Positions 1-5,260 of a DNA stretch of 5,260 nt are shown here, one piece after another. Below the pieces are notes generated by a model. That model searched no databases and had not been told where the DNA came from. It worked only from the letters and a program-made list of their open reading frames with translations. The translations under genes and the position numbers were made by a program. Numbering within the stretch: position 1 is the stretch's first letter; each line of letters opens with the position of its first letter. Origin of the DNA: Thermoplasmatales archaeon ex4484_36 (GTDB taxonomy: Archaea; Thermoplasmatota; Penumbrarchaeia; Penumbrarchaeales; EX4484-36); the NCBI GenBank assembly GCA_002254765.1, contig NJDV01000100.1, positions 1 through 5,260 on the forward strand, written 5' to 3'.

Positions 1-116
1 GAGGCGAACAGCAGCTTAAACCTTCTGTCCTTCTTTCTGTAAAGGTACTCTCCGGTACTCAACAGGAGCAGGGAGAGAAGCATGAGGGGGTAGAGAAGGT
101 GGGCGGGGGGCCCCAT
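1..116 (-). CDS. N-terminal fragment of a membrane protein, cut by the window edge
   Basis: Only the first 38 residues are inside the window. The ATG at 116-114 shares its A with the TGA stop of the upstream peptidase gene (TGATG), and a GAGGG sequence lies about six bases before it, so this start is well supported and translation is probably coupled. The protein begins MGPPAHLLYPLMLL and continues with leucine-rich hydrophobic residues to about position 21. This looks like one transmembrane helix or an uncleaved signal anchor. A short basic stretch follows (YLYRKKDRRFK, about 25-35), and then hydrophobic residues resume. The early His in a PxAHLL context is faintly like the start of DUF457/YdjM-type membrane hydrolases, but this is too little to assign a family. 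The function is unknown. Neither the ATG at residue 12 nor any later start is needed. Confidence 0.72.
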   Translation of the reverse strand, partial: MGPPAHLLYPLMLLSLLLLSTGEYLYRKKDRRFKLLFA

Positions 117-1228
117 CAACAACCCTCACAATGGGGGTCCCTCTCAGCCTGCGTGAGCAGGACCCCTCCCTGGGGGGTTATAAGGACATCGTCCTCTATC
201 CTGACTCCCCCCAGCCCCGGAACATATACACCGGGCTCTATGGTTATCACCATTCCCTCCTTCTGTTCTCCCTTTATCGTAGGTCTGATTCCCAGGGGCT
301 CCTCGTGCACCTCAAGGCCCACCCCGTGGCCTAGGGAGTGGGGGTAGTTGACGCCAAAACCCTCCCTCTCTATAATCCCCCGGGCGGTGAGGTCAAGGTC
401 TTTCAGGGGATCCCCGGCCTGCACCCTCTCTAGGGCAGCCTTCTGTGCCTTAAGGACCACCTGGTAGATCCTCTCCAGCTTACTGTTCTCCCCAATGATG
501 AAGGTCCTTGTCATGTCTGAGCAGTATCCATCCACCACGACTCCGAAGTCGCATATCACGGCATCCCCCCTTCTTATAACCCTCTCGGAGGGGTCATGGT
601 GAGAGTAGGCCGCATGGGGGCCAGATGCGACTATAGTCTCAAAAGATAGGTTGGCCACCCCCCTCTCCCCCCTCAGATGGTGGTTGAGCTCCCGGACCAC
701 CTCCAGCTCGGTGAGACCCTCCTGGAGGAACTCCCTCAGGAACCTGTATCCTGAGTCCACAACCTTTGTAGCCTTTCGTATAGCCTCTATCTCCTCCTTC
801 TCCTTTATCGCCCTCATCTCCTGTATGGTGGAGTCCCTCTCAACGCGGCATCTCCTTGAGAGAAGCCTGCCGTCTGTCAGGACCTTCTCCGGGGACCTCT
901 CCTTGATGAGATCCCTCACGCCCTCTATCCCCGTCTTGTAACGGCACTTCAGGGCCCTGTAGGTGCAGAAAGTCCTTACCTCGTCCACGGCGGTCATCTC
1001 CTGCGCTCTGAAGCCCTCGAGGGAGGAGGCTATGCCTATCCTCTCTCCCTCGGCAGTGATTATAAGGTGCGTGAGGGGTGGCTCTTTGGGGAAGGTGTGG
1101 CAGCAAAGATACCTTATGTTCCCCGGGGCGGTCACTATGTAGAGCCCGGCCCCCTTCTCCTCCATCTTCTCAGTAAGGCGTTTGATTCTTCTCCTATAAA
1201 CCTTCTCATATCTTTTGGGGTTCTCCAT
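116..1228 (-). CDS. pepQ: M24-family Xaa-Pro peptidase (prolidase / Xaa-Pro aminopeptidase type)
   Basis: This is a predicted cytosolic dinuclear-metal peptidase of 370 residues that cleaves Xaa-Pro bonds, probably in dipeptides during peptide recycling. Residues about 1-140 form a creatinase/prolidase-like N-terminal domain (GNIRYL at 36-41). Residues about 145-370 form the pita-bread M24 catalytic domain. All five expected metal ligands are visible: Asp227 (CDFG), Asp238 (SDMTRTF), His301 (GHGVGLEVHE), Glu331 (TIEPG) and Glu345 (RIEDD). Their spacing closely matches archaeal prolidase (Asp-Asp 11 residues, Glu-Glu 14). His210 in SHHDP fits the active-site histidine region. The start is the ATG at 1228, six bases after AAGGAGGT; a longer in-frame extension into thrS is unlikely. 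Only 13 bases separate it from the thrS stop, and its own stop overlaps the next ATG. The family is certain. The choice between dipeptidase (PepQ) and aminopeptidase (PepP) activity is less so. Confidence 0.93.
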   Translation of the reverse strand: MENPKRYEKVYRRRIKRLTEKMEEKGAGLYIVTAPGNIRYLCCHTFPKEPPLTHLIITAEGERIGIASSLEGFRAQEMTAVDEVRTFCTYRALKCRYKTGIEGVRDLIKERSPEKVLTDGRLLSRRCRVERDSTIQEMRAIKEKEEIEAIRKATKVVDSGYRFLREFLQEGLTELEVVRELNHHLRGERGVANLSFETIVASGPHAAYSHHDPSERVIRRGDAVICDFGVVVDGYCSDMTRTFIIGENSKLERIYQVVLKAQKAALERVQAGDPLKDLDLTARGIIEREGFGVNYPHSLGHGVGLEVHEEPLGIRPTIKGEQKEGMVITIEPGVYVPGLGGVRIEDDVLITPQGGVLLTQAERDPHCEGC

Positions 1229-1244
1229 GTGATTACCTCCTTCA
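1229..1244 (-). promoter_or_regulatory. Strong Shine-Dalgarno of the peptidase gene, directly joined to the thrS stop
   Basis: Reading the minus strand, the thrS stop TGA (1244-1242) is followed at once by AGGAGGT and then AATCAC before the ATG at 1228. The near-perfect anti-16S match at ideal spacing fixes the peptidase start and excludes the 41-residue upstream extension. Because the site begins at the stop codon, ribosomes finishing thrS could reinitiate here. Confidence 0.85.
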
Positions 1245-2555
1245 AGATGAACCGGTGAAGGTGAACCTCTTCGAGAGCCTTTTCGGGAGCGGGAGGGGGA
1301 GGTAGGGGAACCCCTCCATCTCCTCGTAGATGATTCTTTGGATATCCTCAAGGGTCATCTCCTCCACTTTCCCGGAGCGGAACCTCACCGGCAGGAGGCC
1401 CTCCTCTATCTCCTTCTTCCCCACAACAACAATCATGTTCACCCACTCCCTGGAGGCGTCCCTGATCCTCCTGCCCACGCTCAGGTCCCTGTCATCTATG
1501 TCCACCCGCCCCTCAAGGAGACTTGCCATCTCCTCGCACACCTCCACGTACTCCTCGCTTACTGGAATGAACCTAAGCTGTGTGGGTGCGAGCCACAGTG
1601 GGAGGGAGGGGTACTCCATCTTGTGCGCTTCTTCCAGCAGGGCGTACAACCACCTCTCCAGGGAGCCTATGGAGCAGTGGACTATTATGGCCCCCCTCTC
1701 CTTCCCCTCTCTATCGATGTAGGTTATCCCATAGCGCTCAGAATCCTCCACATCGAGCTGTACCGTGGCAAGCTGGAGGTTCCCTCCAACAGAGTCCACG
1801 GCCTGGAGCTCCGACTTTATGACCCAGTAGTGCTTCATCCCCGAGAGCACATCTACAAAGGCCGGGGCTTCCGAGCGCTTCATCAGGTTAAGGATTTTCT
1901 CTTTGCTGCTCTCCCAGAAGTCCTCAACGACCCTGAAAACCAGGGCGAATTCCACTCCGGTCTCCGCCGCTCTTTCAAGGTAGAGGGTGAAGATTTTTTC
2001 GAACTCCTCCCAGCCCATTTCAAGGTCGGCTGCAAAGGAGTGAATGTCAGGCATGTGAAAGGCCCTAAGCCTTTTCAGACCCTTCAGCTCCCCACTCCTC
2101 TCGAGCCTGAAACTCATCGAGTACTCATACATCCTGAACGGAAGGTTCCTCCAGGAGAGTGTTGCTTCGGAGATCATCCTGAACAGTCCGAAGTCTGAGG
2201 CGAAGCGGAGGACAAAGGGCCTCTTATCGGAGCCGTAGACAACGTAGTGCCTCTCATGGAAGGATTCCGTCTGACCGCGGATGTCGTCCCTCTCCCAGGA
2301 GTATATGAAGGGGGTGGAGACCTCAAGGGCTTCAAGTTCCCTGGCCATGGAGTCGGCCCACTCCTTCAGAGCGTTCAGAATGAAGGTCCCCTTGGGGTAG
2401 AAGCGAAAGTGACCAGAGTCTGAAGCCTCCTCATAGTCTGCTATCTCAAGTCTCCTCATGCTTTTGATGGAGGGGGGCTCCTCCCCGGGCTTCACACCCT
2501 TCTCCTCGGCAAGGATGTATTTGAGGAGGGCTGGGTTCTCTCTGAGGAGTTCCAC
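1242..2555 (-). CDS. thrS: Threonyl-tRNA synthetase, catalytic and anticodon-binding part (frame-separated from its editing domain)
   Basis: This part activates threonine with ATP and charges tRNA-Thr in the cytosol. From the GTG at 2555 it has 437 residues. Class II motif 1 ends near Pro82 (EVSTP). Motif 2 is FRLE at 149-152, followed by GLKRLRAF and MPDIH, which are hallmarks of archaeal ThrRS. Motif 3 is GSLER at 297-301. The anticodon-binding domain runs from about 318 (LPLWLAPTQLRFIPVSEEY), through VDIDDRDLSVGRRIRDA, to about 395. Of the three zinc ligands, His172 and His293 are present, but the expected Cys position holds Asp121. The frame is already open from 2621 and encodes linker-like residues (TGEIVQIDLDEKLED) before the GTG. 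No ATG occurs there, and the only SD-like GAGG sits two bases from the GTG, which is too close. The independent start is therefore poorly supported, and this is most likely the 3' part of one thrS gene after a frameshift. A true split ThrRS, as in some Crenarchaeota, is the alternative. Confidence 0.9.
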   Translation of the reverse strand: MELLRENPALLKYILAEEKGVKPGEEPPSIKSMRRLEIADYEEASDSGHFRFYPKGTFILNALKEWADSMARELEALEVSTPFIYSWERDDIRGQTESFHERHYVVYGSDKRPFVLRFASDFGLFRMISEATLSWRNLPFRMYEYSMSFRLERSGELKGLKRLRAFHMPDIHSFAADLEMGWEEFEKIFTLYLERAAETGVEFALVFRVVEDFWESSKEKILNLMKRSEAPAFVDVLSGMKHYWVIKSELQAVDSVGGNLQLATVQLDVEDSERYGITYIDREGKERGAIIVHCSIGSLERWLYALLEEAHKMEYPSLPLWLAPTQLRFIPVSEEYVEVCEEMASLLEGRVDIDDRDLSVGRRIRDASREWVNMIVVVGKKEIEEGLLPVRFRSGKVEEMTLEDIQRIIYEEMEGFPYLPLPLPKRLSKRFTFTGSS

Positions 2556-2587
2556 ATCCTCAAGCTTCTCATCCAGGTCAATCTGAA

Positions 2588-2621
2588 CTATCTCTCCCGT
2601 GGGGTCCCCTTCACATGGATT
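2588..2621 (-). other. Frame-break zone inside thrS (34-base overlap of the two frames)
   Basis: The editing-domain frame closes at TAG 2590-2588, and the catalytic frame is open from 2621, after a TGA at 2624-2622. The switch needed is -1, equivalent to one missing base, and must fall in this interval. Two four-base runs lie here on the minus strand, GGGG (2609-2606) and CCCC (2604-2601), separated by one A. Adding one G gives KGDPTGE and adding one C gives KGTPTGE. Both place Glu 13 residues after the PFGWYK lysine, as expected for the family. Restored thrS would span 2977-1242 and encode 578 residues. No canonical X-XXY-YYZ slippery heptamer is in phase. The cause could be sequencing error, mutation or recoding. 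Confidence 0.75.
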
Positions 2622-2977
2622 TCAAAGCTCTTGTACCATCCGAAGGGCACCCGGTGGACCTCAACACCCCCTTCCTGAAGAGCTGATGCTAGATCTTTGA
2701 TGAGTGCAAGGGAGACCCCCGGGGACGCCAGGGCGGAGGATAGGTGCGCATAAGGGTAGATCACAACTCTCTCGGCCTCCACCTCCCTGGCCTGCCTCGT
2801 GATCTCCTCAGTGGCTCTTTTTACCACACCTTCGTCATCGTTCTCCTCCACAGTGGTGAAAACCACAAGGGCCTCCTGAAAACTCCCTTCGGGGGAGATG
2901 GCCTCCTCAGGCTCCTTAAGCGCCTTCTCCGTTATCCTGTACTTTATAAGAGAAGCGTGCAACATCAGCATCTTCAT
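2588..2977 (-). CDS. thrS: Threonyl-tRNA synthetase N-terminal editing domain (tRNA-Thr_ED, D-aminoacyl-tRNA deacylase fold)
   Basis: This 129-residue product matches the archaeal ThrRS N-terminal domain, which hydrolyses Ser-tRNA-Thr and resembles D-aminoacyl-tRNA deacylases. Visible features are the start MKMLMLHAS, the block VVIYPYAHLSS (72-81, with His78) and PFGWYKSF (111-118, with Trp114, Tyr115 and Lys116), followed by VKGTP. The ATG at 2977 has GGAGG seven bases upstream, so the start is firm. The frame ends at TAG 2588, three residues after KGTP. In archaeal homologues the chain runs on as KGHP-x-x-E into the catalytic domain; here that continuation lies in the -1 frame. As written, the product would lack the final editing-site Glu and would not be joined to the synthetase. 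It may be a real free-standing editing protein, but a broken or recoded 5' part of thrS is more likely. Confidence 0.9.
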   Translation of the reverse strand: MKMLMLHASLIKYRITEKALKEPEEAISPEGSFQEALVVFTTVEENDDEGVVKRATEEITRQAREVEAERVVIYPYAHLSSALASPGVSLALIKDLASALQEGGVEVHRVPFGWYKSFEIHVKGTPRER

Positions 2978-2984
2978 TTTTCGG

Positions 2985-2989
2985 CCTCC
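2985..2989 (-). promoter_or_regulatory. Ribosome binding site of thrS
   Basis: GGAGG lies seven bases before the ATG at 2977 on the minus strand. It fixes the start of the editing domain. It touches the 3' arm of a small hairpin (CGGTT at 3003-2999, AACCG at 2993-2989). Confidence 0.75.
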
Positions 2990-3015
2990 GGTTGTGCTAA
3001 CCGATGTGTGTCCAC

Positions 3016-3022
3016 TATTTAT
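3016..3022 (-). promoter_or_regulatory. Possible archaeal TATA box for thrS
   Basis: The minus strand reads ATAAATA across the stop codon of the coiled-coil gene. A transcription start about 25 bases downstream would fall near 2994, leaving a leader of about 17 bases that still contains the GGAGG. The geometry is plausible, but the motif is short. Read-through from the upstream gene (41-base gap) is equally possible. Confidence 0.35.
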
Positions 3023-5145
3023 GATTTTACTGCCGAGGAGAGGGCACCTTTAAGGTACTCCTTCAGAAGTACCCTCCGCTCCTGCTCGGCCGCCTCCGCT
3101 CTTCGGAGCATCTCGATGTAGAACTTCTCTCTGTAGCCGCCAACCGGCAGGATCTCGGAGAGCCTTTTCAGCTCCTCGTCCTCTCCCTCCGCGAAAACGC
3201 CCTTCTCAACGTGGGTTGAGAGGACGTCTTCGATCTTTCTTAGAATGAGATAGGAGAGGTAGTACTCCTCTATTCTGTAGAACTCTACCGCCCGCTTAAG
3301 GGCGAACTCCACCGTGTAGAGGAAGATAGGATTACCGATCCAGCGGGGGGCCATATGGTAGAGGGAAGCCATGTAGTGTCTTGAGAGCTCCCGGCACATC
3401 TCTTTGAACTCCTTCGAGCTCTTGGAGAGGCCCTTCAACTCTTTCTCCACTTCAGCATAATAGCGGGCCAGGTCCATAGCGGACTCAAGTGGGTTCTTCT
3501 CTATCTTTTTAAGGAGTTTCAGTTTGCCTTCAATCTCAGGAGCCACATCAAGGCCCGCACCCTGGAGCTCCCATGCGAGGATGCGAAGGTTCACAGTGGA
3601 GTCTAGGAAATCCTTCAACTTCGTCTTTACCTTCTCCGGGAGCTCTTCGGAGAGTTTTAAGGTGATCTCCTCTATGCGAGCCTTGAGCTTCAGGTGCTCG
3701 CCTTTTGTGTAGAGGGAGGAGAGTTCCTCCCGGATTCCTTCATATCTTGACGACTCCTCCGGGAAGAGGGCCTCAAATATGGGGAGGAGCGCCATGACCT
3801 CTGAGTAGGGCTGCTCAATGCTGCTTCTGAGCCTACCTTCCGCCTGCCTGGAGACCTTCTCGTAGAGCTTCTCAGCAGCCTCTCGGGCGATCTCTGCTCT
3901 TCCAGAGCTGAGCTCTTCCTTGATACTGCTCAGGTATCCGCTGTACTTGCTCCTCTCCTCCTCGGGGAGTCCCACCATCTTTATGGTTATCTTACGTATG
4001 TACTCCTCAGCCTTCTCAACGTCCTCTTTTTTCCTCCTGGCCTCCTCCAGAACCCTCGCTAGTCTCCTGAGGTTCTCCTCCGCACTCTCCACACCCTCCT
4101 TCGTTCCCTTCTCAAGGTCCACCTTCACCTTGGCCATGAGCTCCCTTATCTCATCCACGGTGTCTTTGAGCTCAGGAAACTTCATAAGCTCGTCCATTTC
4201 CGCTTTGGCCTGAAGAAGTGCCCTAGTAATGTTCTGGGTCTTCCTGCTCTGATAGATGCTCTTTGCCTCTACAAGAATTCTCTGGCCCAGGTTGTATGCC
4301 TGAGGGAGGTTCTGGGTGAGGAAAAGTCGGACCGCCTGGTTGAGCTTCTCCCTGAGTCTTTCTATGGTCTCAGGGTCCATCACGTCAGAGGCCCTCTCTA
4401 GGTCCTCAATGTATTCCTGCACTCTGTCCAACAGTGCCTGGGTCCTCATCTCCAAAGTGTACTCCAGCTTCTTCTTCAGGGCACTACCTATCTCCTCACA
4501 GATGTGGAGGGCCCTGAAATAGCGCCCCTCCGAGAAAGCCTTCTCCGCCTCCTCCAATCTTTTCATAAGTTCCGGTTCCGCTTCCCCGGTGCTGAGCACC
4601 TCCCGGAGGGTCTCTATCTTCTCCTTGACCCTGCCTCTGAGCTCAAGGATCTCACTGGCAGTTTCAAGGTCAGTTATCACGCCCGGGGAGGTGCCTTCTT
4701 CCTCAAGCTGTGAGGTAAGCATCTTTCCCTTCACGATCTTAAGCCTGCTTGAGACCTCTTCATCCTCCACCCCCAGCCTCTCAACCATCTTCACGAAATC
4801 AACCGCCTCTTCTTCGGCCCCCTCCTCAAGTTTGACCTCGGCAAAATCGAGCAGTTTCATTGCCAGCGCCTTGACCTCCAGCAGAACACCTTCCGCTGCC
4901 GGGGCCTCCGTGTAGGGCTCCTCCACAATCACATCAAGGGAAGATGCAGTATAAGCGCTCGCCAGATCTCCCGTTGGGAGGTCTATGCTCTCCACTCTCT
5001 TGGAGGCCTCCTCCGCCCCTCTAGAGATCATCTCCACCTTCTCCCCCACCTCACCTAGTTCCTCCTCAGTGTCCTTGAGCCTCTCCATGAGGGCTTCGAT
5101 CCCTTTAAGGATATCCTCTTCATCGCCTTCGTCTCTCATCAACAT
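3019..5145 (-). CDS. Large helical/coiled-coil protein of unknown function
   Basis: I do not recognise a named family. From the ATG at 5145 the product has 708 residues. It is very rich in Glu, Lys, Leu and Arg, has only two cysteines (216 and 584), and shows no signal peptide or membrane helix, so it is probably cytosolic. After an acidic start (RDEGDEED) it is almost entirely helical with heptad-like spacing. A low-charge Pro/Ala/Thr hinge lies at about 55-88. Residues 199-267 and 270-339 look like tandem copies (A..F..x..A....I....K..........ALL), similar to TPR or helical-hairpin repeats; 106-142 and 345-430 may be weaker copies. Residues about 588-640 are different, rich in Tyr, Phe and Trp (HMAPRWIGNPIFLYTVEF), and may form a small globular domain. 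The start is uncertain: the frame is open to the window edge, with a TTG at 5226 and a second ATG at 5139, and no good SD precedes any of them. A structural or scaffold role is only a guess. Confidence 0.82.
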   Translation of the reverse strand: MLMRDEGDEEDILKGIEALMERLKDTEEELGEVGEKVEMISRGAEEASKRVESIDLPTGDLASAYTASSLDVIVEEPYTEAPAAEGVLLEVKALAMKLLDFAEVKLEEGAEEEAVDFVKMVERLGVEDEEVSSRLKIVKGKMLTSQLEEEGTSPGVITDLETASEILELRGRVKEKIETLREVLSTGEAEPELMKRLEEAEKAFSEGRYFRALHICEEIGSALKKKLEYTLEMRTQALLDRVQEYIEDLERASDVMDPETIERLREKLNQAVRLFLTQNLPQAYNLGQRILVEAKSIYQSRKTQNITRALLQAKAEMDELMKFPELKDTVDEIRELMAKVKVDLEKGTKEGVESAEENLRRLARVLEEARRKKEDVEKAEEYIRKITIKMVGLPEEERSKYSGYLSSIKEELSSGRAEIAREAAEKLYEKVSRQAEGRLRSSIEQPYSEVMALLPIFEALFPEESSRYEGIREELSSLYTKGEHLKLKARIEEITLKLSEELPEKVKTKLKDFLDSTVNLRILAWELQGAGLDVAPEIEGKLKLLKKIEKNPLESAMDLARYYAEVEKELKGLSKSSKEFKEMCRELSRHYMASLYHMAPRWIGNPIFLYTVEFALKRAVEFYRIEEYYLSYLILRKIEDVLSTHVEKGVFAEGEDEELKRLSEILPVGGYREKFYIEMLRRAEAAEQERRVLLKEYLKGALSSAVKS

Positions 5146-5202
5146 CAGCCGCTTTACTATCTTCTGTTTCTTTCCCCGGGCCCTTTTGGAATAGGACTTC
5201 TT

Positions 5203-5214
5203 ATTATTAATAAA
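5203..5214 (-). promoter_or_regulatory. Putative archaeal TATA box upstream of the coiled-coil gene
   Basis: The minus strand reads TTTATTAATAAT inside a longer pure A/T stretch (5219-5201), in otherwise G/C-rich sequence. This is a good archaeal TATA-like element. Initiation about 25 bases downstream (near 5185) would give a leader of about 40 bases to the ATG at 5145. If this is the promoter, the TTG start at 5226 cannot be used, because it lies upstream of the transcript. Confidence 0.5.
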
Positions 5215-5226
5215 ATTTTGTTCCAA

Positions 5227-5247
5227 AAACCTCGCAGCGAGAGGTTT
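5227..5247 (-). terminator. Possible hairpin terminator of a gene beyond the window
   Basis: On the minus strand AAACCTC (5247-5241) and GAGGTTT (5233-5227) can form a seven-pair stem around a seven-base loop. The 3' arm ends in a run of five T (two beyond the stem). It lies just before the A/T-rich putative promoter, where the end of an upstream transcript would be expected. The stem has only four G/C pairs and the T-run is short, so this is tentative; the sequence is also open in the coiled-coil frame. Confidence 0.3.
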
Positions 5248-5260
5248 CTGAAGGACGGCC

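Noticed and set aside
44..60. Direct repeat GGTACTC separated by three bases
   Set aside because: Two seven-base copies inside coding sequence are expected by chance; no further copies or mobile-element signature are nearby.
1229..1351. 41-residue N-terminal extension of the peptidase
   Set aside because: It overlaps the 3' end of thrS, reads as Arg/Ser-rich low-complexity sequence, and a strong SD at ideal spacing supports the ATG at 1228.
1338..2198. Long plus-strand open frame of 286 residues opposite thrS
   Set aside because: It lies fully antisense to the well-conserved ThrRS catalytic region, is Pro/His/Leu-rich with no recognisable domain, and is explained by codon bias of the minus-strand gene.
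2595..2612. Canonical -1 ribosomal slippery heptamer in thrS
   Set aside because: The in-phase codons are GGG ACC CCA. These do not form an X-XXY-YYZ motif, and I see no convincing downstream pseudoknot, so programmed frameshifting is left only as one possibility.
2744..3121. Plus-strand open frame of 125 residues across the thrS leader
   Set aside because: It is antisense to two supported genes and their intergenic region, with no SD or family resemblance.
1..5260. CRISPR arrays, tRNA or rRNA genes, insertion sequences, defence genes
   Set aside because: None is visible: there are no spaced repeats, no T-arm-like GGTTCGAATCC sequence in the short intergenic gaps, and no transposase-like frame.

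Overview
The window suggests an archaeal genome, probably a euryarchaeote in the broad sense and possibly Thermoplasmatota-like; the rank below Archaea is inference. The best evidence is a threonyl-tRNA synthetase of the archaeal type: an archaeal N-terminal editing domain with HLSS and PFGWYK motifs, and a catalytic core with GLKRLRAF and MPDIH. Further support comes from A/T-rich TATA-like boxes upstream of two of the genes, good GGAGG-type ribosome binding sites, and a large charged coiled-coil protein. All genes lie on the minus strand, so transcription runs from high to low coordinates. The region is densely coding, and no gene-free stretch exceeds about 300 bases.

Layout in the direction of transcription. 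(1) 5260-5146 holds a short intergenic or leader region with a hairpin and a very A/T-rich TATA-like element. (2) 5145-3019 encodes a ~708-residue, cysteine-poor, helical/coiled-coil protein of unknown function, with at least two recognisable ~70-residue internal repeats and a distinct aromatic-rich C-terminal segment. (3) 2977-1242 is the thrS locus. It is split into two frames exactly at the junction between the editing domain (2977-2588) and the catalytic plus anticodon-binding part (open from 2621, first plausible start GTG at 2555). Restoring one base gives a single 578-residue archaeal ThrRS and puts back a glutamate expected in the editing site. (4) 1228-116 encodes an M24-family Xaa-Pro peptidase (prolidase, PepQ-like) with all five metal ligands and a strong Shine-Dalgarno that begins right at the thrS stop codon. 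(5) 116-1 is the start of a membrane protein whose ATG overlaps the peptidase stop (TGATG) and which runs off the window.

The spacing (41, 13 and -1 bases) suggests that thrS, pepQ and the membrane-protein gene are co-transcribed and partly translationally coupled, possibly with the coiled-coil gene as well. ThrRS charges and proofreads tRNA-Thr, and the prolidase recycles proline dipeptides, so the block is ordinary translation and peptide-turnover housekeeping. I do not see a clear novel multi-gene system. The observations most worth checking are the thrS frame break, the replacement of a zinc-ligand cysteine in ThrRS, and the unidentified coiled-coil protein.
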